Below are positions 1 through 5,304 of a stretch of 6,287 nucleotides of DNA, piece by piece. The notes below the pieces were generated by a model that had not been told where the DNA came from, did not search any database, and saw only the letters and a list, made by a program, of their open reading frames with translations. This DNA comes from Betaproteobacteria bacterium (GTDB lineage Bacteria > Pseudomonadota > Gammaproteobacteria > Burkholderiales > SG8-39). The position numbers and the translations under genes are program-made. Numbering within the stretch: position 1 is the stretch's first letter; each line of letters starts with the position of its first letter. The stretch covers positions 1-6,287 of the forward strand of contig JAABQT010000099.1 of NCBI GenBank assembly GCA_011391295.1, read 5' to 3'.

Positions 1-796
1 GCCGTGCGATCCCGAAACCTTGCGCGTAGCCGACGTTGAGCGCCCCGAGCCGGGCCAGAACGTCGGGTTCCTCGACGCATTCCGCGATCACGCCGATGCC
101 GATGGCCTCGCCGACCCGCACCACGGCTTTCATCTTCTGATCGGCGACGCTGCTGCGCAGCAGGTTGCGCACGATGGATCCATCCACCTTGACGAAATCC
201 ACGCGCAGGGTCTTCAACGGTGCGAACGAAACCGAGCGCTGGCCAAAACCATCGATCGCAATCTTGCAACCTTCTTTCTTCACCGCAGCGGCGAACTGAA
301 CCGCAGACCCGGCACGGGCCAGCACCGAGGCTTCCTCGACTTCGAACACCAGCGCCGCGGGCGGCACTCGCATGGTGCGCAACTCCGCGGCGATGAAGCC
401 GGGGAACTCCGGGTCGCCGATGGTCTGCACCGAGACATTGATGCTGAAGTTGCGCAGCCCGCCGGAACTCGCGCCCGCAAGCAAGCGCACCACATGGCTC
501 ACGACCCAGCGGTCAAGGTCCGGCATCATGCCGAAATGCTCGAATACGGGGAGGAAATCCCCGGGCGGCAACAGCCGCGCCTCCTCCTCGCGCAGCCGCA
601 CCAGCACCTCGGCCATGGCGAAACCGCCCGGCGGGCGCAAGGACAGGATGGGCTGGCAGTACAGTTGCAGTTCGTCCCGATCGAGCGCATGGCGCAGGCG
701 AGCCACCGGATCGCTCCAGCCTGTGAGCTTGCGGTCCATCTGCTCGAGGAACTTGTCGTCGCTGCCCGGGGTGTCCGCTTTCGGATCCATGTTCAT
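1..796 (-). CDS. EAL-domain protein, c-di-GMP phosphodiesterase family (3' end cut by window edge)
   Basis: The minus-strand frame from ATG at 796 stays open to the window edge and gives 265 residues. After a polar leader of about 30 residues comes an EAL domain, whose family hydrolyses cyclic-di-GMP to pGpG in the cytoplasm. Visible motifs are E63-V-L-V-R (the EAL signature, as EVL), FSINVS with N120, E152-V-E-E, ID182-G183-FG, FVK203VD205, IAE239CVE and YAQ259GFG. Compared with the canonical set, the second Asp of DDFG is Gly (G183) and loop 6, usually GTGYSS, reads GQRSVS. The protein may therefore be a weak enzyme or a c-di-GMP binder. There is no GGDEF, PAS or membrane segment in the visible part; only the tail of the domain and anything beyond it is missing. 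GTG at 799 and ATG at 790 are alternative starts; an in-frame TGA at 817-815 bounds the frame. The family call is firm; activity is uncertain. Confidence 0.9.
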   Translation of the reverse strand, partial: MNMDPKADTPGSDDKFLEQMDRKLTGWSDPVARLRHALDRDELQLYCQPILSLRPPGGFAMAEVLVRLREEEARLLPPGDFLPVFEHFGMMPDLDRWVVSHVVRLLAGASSGGLRNFSINVSVQTIGDPEFPGFIAAELRTMRVPPAALVFEVEEASVLARAGSAVQFAAAVKKEGCKIAIDGFGQRSVSFAPLKTLRVDFVKVDGSIVRNLLRSSVADQKMKAVVRVGEAIGIGVIAECVEEPDVLARLGALNVGYAQGFGIAR

Positions 797-816
797 CACA
801 GGGAAATCGCAGGTTC

Positions 817-822
817 ATTCTA
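817..822 (-). promoter_or_regulatory. possible -10 element for the EAL gene
   Basis: On the minus strand this reads TAGAAT, five of six matches to the sigma-70 -10 consensus, about 20 bp upstream of the EAL start. No convincing -35 box lies 16-18 bp further upstream, where the sequence is almost purely G and C. The implied leader is very short, about 12-15 nt, and no strong Shine-Dalgarno is seen. This is pattern matching only. Confidence 0.25.
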
Positions 823-846
823 GCCGCGCGCGCCCCTGGCCCGGGC

Positions 847-873
847 TAACATTGGCGCGATTTATCCTGGAGA
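847..873 (+). promoter_or_regulatory. possible -10 (847-852) and Shine-Dalgarno (869-873) for the small-ORF/maoC/comB operon
   Basis: TAACAT at 847-852 matches the -10 consensus at four of six positions, with no recognisable -35 upstream. GGAGA at 869-873 is a good Shine-Dalgarno; its GGAG core leaves 9 nt before the ATG at 882. The ribosome binding site is the firmer half, and it supports 882 as a real translation start. Together with the minus-strand -10-like site, this puts two divergent promoters in the only real intergenic gap of the window. Confidence 0.4.
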
Positions 874-881
874 CCGATCCG

Positions 882-998
882 ATGCCTCGCAAGGATTTCG
901 CCTGCACGTACCGCCTGCGCTATCCCGAGGGCTACGTGGAGCGCTACGGCAGCGACATCTTCCTGCGCAAAGCCACGGAAATGGCGCCCGCGCAATGA
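882..998 (+). CDS. 38-residue ORF of unknown function, first in the maoC-comB operon
   Basis: ATG at 882 follows a good Shine-Dalgarno (GGAG, 9 nt spacing). The frame encodes 38 residues, starting MPRKDFACTYRLRYPEG and ending in TGA at 996-998. Its stop overlaps the maoC start as ATGA, the same junction type found between maoC and comB, which argues that it is translated. The peptide is charged, with no signal peptide or membrane segment. The first dozen residues (MPRKDF..xYRLR) faintly resemble the N-terminus of YbgC/FadM-type acyl-CoA thioesterases, but the rest does not, so a truncated remnant is only a guess. It could be a genuine small protein, a leader peptide that couples ribosomes into maoC, or a gene remnant. 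I do not recognise it. Confidence 0.5.
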   Translation: MPRKDFACTYRLRYPEGYVERYGSDIFLRKATEMAPAQ

Positions 999-1444
999 CG
1001 CTCTACTGGGAGGACTTCAAGGTCGGCGAGACGGTGGAGATGGGAAAATACGTGTTTACCGAAGCCGAAATCATCGATTTCGCGCGCCAGTTCGATCCGC
1101 AACCCTTTCACATCGACCCGGTGGCCGCCCGGAGTTCGTTTTTTGGCGGCCTCATTGCCAGCGGCTGGCACACCTGCGCCGTGTGCATGCGGCTCAACTG
1201 CGATTCGTACATCAACCGTGCCGTAAGCCTGGGCTCGCCGGGTCTCGACAACATCCGCTGGCCGAAGCCGGTGCGCCCCGGCGACGTCATCACCTACCGC
1301 CGTACCGTGCTCGAATCGCGCTCCTCCCGGAGCAGGCCGGGGGTCGGGCTGCTGCGCTCGCGCACCGAGGCGCTCAATCAGGCGGGCGAGTTGGTGATGT
1401 CGATGGAGGGCTGGGGCATGTTCGGCAGGCGGCCTGCGCCATGA
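995..1444 (+). CDS. MaoC-family hot-dog dehydratase/hydratase
   Basis: This 149-residue protein is a single hot-dog domain of the MaoC/(R)-specific enoyl-CoA hydratase type. The family adds or removes water across the double bond of acyl-CoA thioesters in the cytoplasm. The start MTLYWEDFKVGE is typical of the family. The catalytic Asp/His dyad is visible in FD34PQPFH39ID, followed by the GGLIASGWHT turn at 51-60 and a later RPGDVI segment. The length matches stand-alone MaoC proteins of about 150 residues. ATG at 995 overlaps the upstream stop, and its own TGA (1442-1444) overlaps the comB start, so translation is probably coupled on both sides. No acyl-CoA dehydrogenase, CoA transferase or thiolase lies in the window, so the substrate cannot be named. 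The fold and class are secure. Confidence 0.9.
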   Translation: MTLYWEDFKVGETVEMGKYVFTEAEIIDFARQFDPQPFHIDPVAARSSFFGGLIASGWHTCAVCMRLNCDSYINRAVSLGSPGLDNIRWPKPVRPGDVITYRRTVLESRSSRSRPGVGLLRSRTEALNQAGELVMSMEGWGMFGRRPAP

Positions 1445-2184
1445 GCGCGAAGATCGAGCTCAACCACCGCATCCACGTCCTCACCCGCAAGGAGGAGCTC
1501 GACGGCATCCGCGTTCCGGGCAAGGTGATCGTGGTGCTCGACATCCTGTTTGCCACCACCACCATGGTGGCGGCGCTCGCGCACGGCGCAACCGAAGTCT
1601 TGCCCGTGGCCGACGAGGCCGCGGCGCGGGCGGCGGGCGAGCGCCACGCGCAAGGCAGCTACGTGTTGTCTGGAGAACTTCACGCACAGACCCTGCCGGG
1701 CTTCGCGCACCCGGCGCCGGTTGCGCTGCTGCAGCACGGCGTGAAGGACAAAGCGCTCATCTATTCGACCACCAACGGCACCGTGGCGATGACGCTCGCT
1801 GCGGGTGCCAAGCGCGTGTATTGCGGCGCCCTGCTCAATGCGCAGGCGATCGTCTCGCGCATTGCGTCGGAGCACCCGCGCGACACCGTTCTCATCCTGT
1901 GCTCGGGATCGGGGGGAAATTTCAATCTCGAGGACTTCTACGGCGCCGGCTGCATGGTGGACCGCTTCGCCGGTGTGCTGGGCGCGCAGGCGGATTTCTC
2001 CGATTCCGCGCGCACCGCGCTGGCCTTCTTCCGGCAGGCGCAGGCGCCGCGGGTGCTGCTGGATTGCCGGGTGGGCCGGATGATGGTCGCGCGCGGGCTC
2101 GCGCACGAAGTCGAATTCGCCTGCCGCTTCGACGCCTTTCCTGTCGTACCGGTGCTCGAAGGCGGCAGGTTGCGATGCGCGTAG
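1441..2184 (+). CDS. comB: ComB-family protein (2-phosphosulfolactate phosphatase-like, diverged)
   Basis: The protein has 247 residues, a usual length for ComB, the Mg-dependent phosphatase (EC 3.1.3.71) that makes sulfolactate from phosphosulfolactate in coenzyme M biosynthesis. Family landmarks are VLD34ILFATTTMVAALAHGA, STTNGTVAM at 109-117, CSGSGGNFNLE164D165FYGAG and the closing VVPVLEGGRL. Two normally conserved spots differ from the family pattern as I remember it: the Arg before ATTT is Phe37, and the GFD-x-GN-S-P stretch near residues 87-93 reads GFAHPAP. The substrate may therefore differ, and bacteria of this kind are not generally known to make coenzyme M. The start at 1441 is set by the ATGA overlap with maoC; the frame is open further upstream, but only as a shadow of maoC. 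comB here means the coenzyme M gene, not the competence gene of the same name. Confidence 0.85.
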   Translation: MSAKIELNHRIHVLTRKEELDGIRVPGKVIVVLDILFATTTMVAALAHGATEVLPVADEAAARAAGERHAQGSYVLSGELHAQTLPGFAHPAPVALLQHGVKDKALIYSTTNGTVAMTLAAGAKRVYCGALLNAQAIVSRIASEHPRDTVLILCSGSGGNFNLEDFYGAGCMVDRFAGVLGAQADFSDSARTALAFFRQAQAPRVLLDCRVGRMMVARGLAHEVEFACRFDAFPVVPVLEGGRLRCA

Positions 2185-2194
2185 CTGCGCTCGC
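2172..2194. terminator. GC-rich hairpin at the convergent comB/clsB junction
   Basis: GCGA (2172-2175), a bulged T (2176) and GCGC (2177-2180) pair with GCGC (2187-2190) and TCGC (2191-2194). This gives an 8-bp all-matched stem with one bulge and a 6-nt loop, GTAGCT, that contains the comB stop codon. It ends one base before the clsB stop. There is no T-tract on either side, so it is not a classical intrinsic terminator. Its position between two converging operons makes a bidirectional end-of-transcript role plausible. In DNA this GC-rich, a stem of this size could also arise by chance. Confidence 0.35.
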
Positions 2195-3346
2195 CTAGTG
2201 GTACCGCTCGTAGCCGGCGAAAGCGATCATCAACCGCGCAATGCCGTAGGCGATCCAGTTCCACGCGCGACGCCACCACGCCCGGTGCTTCCACTCCAGG
2301 CGAGGCAGCGGGCTCGCGCCGGCGCGCATGGCGTCCTCCAGGCTTGCGCGCAGTTCGGCGGCAAAGCGCGCGTCATCGACGAACAGGTTCGCCTCGCGCG
2401 CCAGCAACAGGCTGAACGGATCGATGTTGGACGAGCCAATGCTCGCCCGGCAGCAGTCGAACACCGCCACCTTGGCGTGCAGGAAGCTGCGGCGATACTC
2501 CTGGATCTCGATGCCGGCGTCGAGCAGCGATCCGTACATGGCACGCGACGCATAGTGGAACAGGAAGTGCTCCACGCGGCCCTGCAGCAACAGCACTACC
2601 CGCACGCCGCGGCGCGCGGCAGACAGCAAGGCCGTGCGAAAGCGTCGCCCCGGGAAGAAATACGCGTTGGCGATCACGATCTCTTCGCGCGCGGACCGGA
2701 TCATCTCGAGGTAGGCGCGCTCGATGTCACGCCGGTGGCGCACGCTGTCGCGCAGCACCAGCGCGGCGCGCTGCCCGTGCGCAAAGTCAGACTCCGGCGT
2801 GCGAGCCGATTCCCGGCGCAGCGCCAGCAGCGCCGGCGCGTTCACCTGGGCCCAAAGGTGCGCCGCTGCGTCCCGCACCGCCGCGCACAGCGGTCCCGCC
2901 ACCTGCACTGCGTAGTCGTACCGCGGCGGCGCGCTGCCCGGCGCGTCGAAGTCGTCGATGATGTTGATGCCGCCGACAAACGCCACCACTGCGTCGACAC
3001 TGGCGAGTTTGCGGTGCATGCGCCGCAGGCGGTCGCGGCGCAAGGTCCAGGGGCTGATGTCGGGTCGGTAGACCAGCACCCGCGCGCCGGCGTCGGTGAG
3101 CATGCGCCGAAAGCGCGGCGCGAAATCGCGCGTACCAAACCCGTCGATGAGCAGATGCACTGACACGCCGCGCGCCGCCGCGCGCGCCAGTGCGTCGGCC
3201 ACCAGGCTCCCGGTCTGGTCGTCGGCGAAGATGTAGGTCTCCAGAAACACTGCGTCACGCGCCGCGTCGATTGCTGCGACCAGCGCCGGAAAGTACTGCT
3301 CACCGTTTCGCAGCAGGGTGAGACGATTGCCGGTGACGTAGTGCAT
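2195..3346 (-). CDS. clsB: cardiolipin synthase B (phospholipase D superfamily)
   Basis: The 383-residue protein has two phospholipase D half-domains. Each carries a complete HxK(x)4D motif: H111-R-K113..D118 followed by GGIN at 125-128, and H290-A-K292..D297 followed by GSSN. ClsB builds cardiolipin at the inner membrane; the E. coli enzyme can also transfer phosphatidyl groups to glycerol. There are no N-terminal membrane spans, as expected for ClsB rather than ClsA. A Trp/Arg-rich amphipathic or hydrophobic tail (about 352-383) may contact the membrane. The start MHYVTGNRL at 3346 lies 4 bp after the ybhP stop. The frame extends about 57 codons upstream, but those codons overlap ybhP and do not look like ClsB. 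No Shine-Dalgarno is evident, so coupling to ybhP is likely. The ybhP-clsB order matches E. coli ybhP-ybhO. Confidence 0.95.
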   Translation of the reverse strand: MHYVTGNRLTLLRNGEQYFPALVAAIDAARDAVFLETYIFADDQTGSLVADALARAAARGVSVHLLIDGFGTRDFAPRFRRMLTDAGARVLVYRPDISPWTLRRDRLRRMHRKLASVDAVVAFVGGINIIDDFDAPGSAPPRYDYAVQVAGPLCAAVRDAAAHLWAQVNAPALLALRRESARTPESDFAHGQRAALVLRDSVRHRRDIERAYLEMIRSAREEIVIANAYFFPGRRFRTALLSAARRGVRVVLLLQGRVEHFLFHYASRAMYGSLLDAGIEIQEYRRSFLHAKVAVFDCCRASIGSSNIDPFSLLLAREANLFVDDARFAAELRASLEDAMRAGASPLPRLEWKHRAWWRRAWNWIAYGIARLMIAFAGYERYH

Positions 3347-3350
3347 CGAG

Positions 3351-4100
3351 CTACGCGGGCTTGAGCATCGCGCCCAGCGCGAGGTGATCCGAGAGCAGCG
3401 ACCAGGGCGGGCCGCGATGCACGCGCGCCTCGAGCACGGTGAAACCGCGCACGTAGATACGGTCCATGCGCAGGAAGGGCAGCAGGCTTGGAAAGGTGCG
3501 TGCCGGCCGGCGGCCATCGGCCGCGGTGACTTCGGTCATGCCGAGCTTGTCCTCCAGCACGCGCGTCGCGCGTTGCCGCCAGTCGTTGAAGTCGCCCGCC
3601 ACCACGATCGGCAGATCGCGGCCGGCCAGCTGCTCGAGCCGCGCGCCGATGGCATCGAGCTGCCGGCGGCGGCCGCGCTCGTGCAGCGACAGGTGCACGC
3701 ACACGCAGTGCAGGTTGCGCCGCCATCCCGGCACCGCCACCACGCAATGCAGCAGCCCGCGCCGCTCGAAGCGGTGGCTGGATACGTCCTCGTTCTCCAC
3801 CGACAGGATGCGGTACCGCGACAGAATGGCATTGCCGTAGTGGCCGTGGTGATGCACCCGGTTGCGGCCATAGGCGTGTTGCCAGTCGGCGGGCGCCAGG
3901 AACTCGTGCTGCGGCGCGTTCGGCCAGGCGGGGAAGCGCACGGCATGGCGCTCGTTCTGCCCCTGGACCTCCTGCAGAAACACCAGGTCGGGCGCGAGCG
4001 ACCGCAGGCCCTCGCGCAGCTCGTGGATCACCATGCGGCGATTGAACTGCGACAGCCCCTTGTGGATATTCAGGGTGATCACGCGCAGCGACGGCGTCAT
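3351..4100 (-). CDS. ybhP: YbhP-like endonuclease/exonuclease/phosphatase-fold protein
   Basis: This 249-residue protein has the full set of DNase I/exonuclease III-fold motifs: N11-IHKG, QE44V, GNAILSR at 89-95, VH136L, the metal/catalytic pair D170-F-N172, MD213RIYV and SD238H239. Long stretches match my memory of E. coli YbhP (INIHKG, AFNRR, YGRN, GDFNDWRQ, RPARTFP), and it sits directly upstream of clsB as in E. coli. The biochemical substrate of YbhP is not firmly known; the fold serves nucleases, phosphodiesterases and lipid or sugar phosphatases. A link to phospholipid metabolism is inferred from its neighbour. The start at 4100 overlaps the nudB stop as ATGA; the frame runs about 81 codons further upstream inside nudB, but without family similarity. 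There is no signal peptide. Confidence 0.92.
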   Translation of the reverse strand: MTPSLRVITLNIHKGLSQFNRRMVIHELREGLRSLAPDLVFLQEVQGQNERHAVRFPAWPNAPQHEFLAPADWQHAYGRNRVHHHGHYGNAILSRYRILSVENEDVSSHRFERRGLLHCVVAVPGWRRNLHCVCVHLSLHERGRRRQLDAIGARLEQLAGRDLPIVVAGDFNDWRQRATRVLEDKLGMTEVTAADGRRPARTFPSLLPFLRMDRIYVRGFTVLEARVHRGPPWSLLSDHLALGAMLKPA

Positions 4101-4546
4101 ACGGCGGCGGACCTTGCCGGCAGCATGACGATGGCGTCGCGATTCGACCAGGAAAAGCATTTCGCCGCAGCCTCGCGCCACGGCAGCCAGAGTTGCGCGC
4201 GGTGTTCCAGGGGCGCGAGCGTCACCGCGATGGGCTCGGGAACCTCGAGGCTGAACACATGCTCGGTATTGTGCGTGGTGCCCGGAGGGAAGCGGCCGCG
4301 CCAGTGGGCATAGATCTCGAAGGCATTGGCCAGGTTCCAGCACACCAGGCGCTGCGGCGCGGCATCGATGCCCGTTTCCTCGCTCACTTCCCGCCGCGCG
4401 GCATCCGCCGGGGCTTCATCCGGCCGCTCGAGCGACCCGGTGACCGATTGCCAGTATCCGGGCCGGGTGGCGCGCTCCAGCAGCAGCACTTCGAGCGCCG
4501 GCGTGTGGATCACCACCAGCACCGACACCGGAAGCTTCTCGCTCAC
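4097..4546 (-). CDS. nudB: dihydroneopterin triphosphate diphosphatase, Nudix family
   Basis: The protein has 149 residues, against 150 in E. coli NudB, and matches it throughout: RPVSxLVVI-like start, YWQSVTGSLE (31-40), REVSEETGI (52-60), THNTEHVF in the middle and KCFSWSNRDAI near the end. NudB removes pyrophosphate from dihydroneopterin triphosphate, an early step of folate synthesis in the cytoplasm. The Nudix box runs from G37 to I60 and holds one residue more than the standard GX5EX7REUXEEXGU between G37 and E44; I recall the same spacing in other betaproteobacterial NudBs. The start is GTG at 4546, overlapping the barstar stop as GTGA; the frame extends further upstream, but only as a shadow of the barstar gene. 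No other folate gene is in view. Confidence 0.93.
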   Translation of the reverse strand: MSEKLPVSVLVVIHTPALEVLLLERATRPGYWQSVTGSLERPDEAPADAARREVSEETGIDAAPQRLVCWNLANAFEIYAHWRGRFPPGTTHNTEHVFSLEVPEPIAVTLAPLEHRAQLWLPWREAAAKCFSWSNRDAIVMLPARSAAV

Positions 4547-4977
4547 CCCGACTTCGCGCGGAACAGATCCGGCAGCGCCAGCGCTTGACCCGGGTCCACG
4601 AACACTGCGAAGAATGGCCGCTTGCGCTCCGCCCAGAACGCCGCGCAAGTGGACAACACGTCCAGCAGCACGCCCAGTTCGTCGGGCGGCAGTTCCTCGT
4701 AGCCGCCGAACAGCAGCACGTGGCCCTCGCCCGGGCGCCAGGAAAGATCGCCCAGGCAGTCCTCGAGCGCGTCCCAGTTCCCGCCGAACCACCCCGGGAA
4801 GCCCAGCGCCTGAGCCATCCGTTCCAGCAGCGCCGCCTTGTCGTTCGTATCGCGCAGGTCCGCCTGCGCGATGTCCAGGCGCGTGCCGCGTGCCGCGTCG
4901 AGGACCTCATCGCTGCGCGCCACGCGGTACACCCCCGAACGCGTCGCGTCAGTCAGCCGTTGGGCAAGATTTCCCAT
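4543..4977 (-). CDS. barstar-family ribonuclease inhibitor
   Basis: The 144-residue protein contains a barstar domain at about 35-130. The core is ALGFPGWFGGNWD69ALED73CL, where D69 and D73 correspond to barstar D35 and D39, the acidic residues that plug the barnase active site. LLFGGYEELPP and a final FFAVFVDP strand complete the domain. The N-terminal extension of about 40 residues, relative to the 90-residue Bacillus barstar, is usual in proteobacterial members. There is no signal peptide, so it is cytoplasmic. The gene begins 3 bp after the RNase gene, making it the probable immunity protein for that enzyme: it would bind any RNase retained or re-entering the cell. Its TGA overlaps the GTG of nudB. 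The barstar call is strong; pairing with the neighbouring RNase is inferred from adjacency. Confidence 0.93.
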   Translation of the reverse strand: MGNLAQRLTDATRSGVYRVARSDEVLDAARGTRLDIAQADLRDTNDKAALLERMAQALGFPGWFGGNWDALEDCLGDLSWRPGEGHVLLFGGYEELPPDELGVLLDVLSTCAAFWAERKRPFFAVFVDPGQALALPDLFRAKSG

Positions 4978-4980
4978 GGA

Positions 4981-5304
4981 TTACTCGCGTATGCGCCTGA
5001 AGGAACGATAGTGGTCCGCCGTGTAGAAATACCCGCCGCCCCTGCCGGCAACGATGCGCCTTGCGCCGCGATCGCGCGCGCCCGGCGTACGCACCGTGTA
5101 CTCGCGATAATAGCCGCGGCCGGCGTGCGGCAACAGGGCCTCGCGGTTGCCGAATTCCGCCCCGTCCCTGGCTTCAGGGAACGGGCCGCCCGCCTTGATC
5201 AGCGCCAGGGTTTGCCGCGCTTCCGGGGGCAACTCGCCGACCGGGATCTCGCCTGCGCAGGCATTCGCAGCGAATGCCAGGAGCAGCGCGATGCAGATTT
5301 TCAC
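4981..5304 (-). CDS. secreted guanyl-specific ribonuclease, RNase Sa/N1 (barnase-like) family
   Basis: The 107-residue precursor begins with a signal peptide ([18 protein letters not shown]) with likely cleavage after A17, leaving about 90 residues, close to RNase Sa (96). The enzyme cleaves single-stranded RNA 3' of guanosine through a 2',3'-cyclic phosphate. Catalytic residues align with RNase Sa: E68 (E54), R79 (R65), R83 (R69) and H98 (H85), within [18 protein letters not shown] and YFYTADHY. The guanine-binding region is F51-G-N53-R54-E55. The only cysteines, C4 and C16, are in the leader, so the RNase Sa disulfide is absent. C16 does not make a good lipobox. The start is GTG at 5304, overlapping the aspS stop as GTGA; no Shine-Dalgarno is visible, so synthesis probably depends on aspS translation. 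The barstar gene follows after 3 bp. Confidence 0.93.
   Translation of the reverse strand: MKICIALLLAFAANACAGEIPVGELPPEARQTLALIKAGGPFPEARDGAEFGNREALLPHAGRGYYREYTVRTPGARDRGARRIVAGRGGGYFYTADHYRSFRRIRE

Noticed and set aside
513..818. Minus-strand ORF of 101 codons starting at 818
   Set aside because: It is an out-of-frame reading of the EAL gene; the EAL motifs are all in the other minus-strand frame beginning at 796.
20..823. Plus-strand ORF of 267 codons opposite the EAL gene
   Set aside because: The minus strand encodes a clear EAL domain across the same span. The plus-strand translation is rich in His, Arg and Gln with no family motifs, as expected of a GC-rich shadow frame.
797..881. Riboswitch or structured RNA in the divergent intergenic gap
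   Set aside because: Only 85 bp, dominated by simple GC runs. No recognisable aptamer or strong hairpin beyond what the composition would give.
1183..1440. Upstream extension of comB inside maoC
   Set aside because: The frame is open, but the extra residues do not resemble ComB and overlap the well-supported maoC frame. The ATGA at 1441 gives a natural start and the right length.
2198..3163. Long plus-strand ORF of 321 codons antisense to clsB
   Set aside because: Low-complexity His/Arg/Gln/Ala-rich translation with no recognisable domain, opposite two intact HKD motifs.
3347..3517. N-terminal extension of clsB by 57 codons
   Set aside because: The extra residues are Cys/Arg/Ser-rich and overlap ybhP; ClsB homology begins at the Met encoded at 3346.
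3384..4313. Plus-strand ORF of 309 codons antisense to ybhP and nudB
   Set aside because: It spans two genes with strong homology on the other strand and shows no motif of its own.
4975..5304. RNase and barstar as a classical intracellular type II toxin-antitoxin module
   Set aside because: The RNase has a signal peptide, so the pair is better read as secreted enzyme plus immunity protein. No autoregulatory DNA-binding domain or dedicated promoter is seen.
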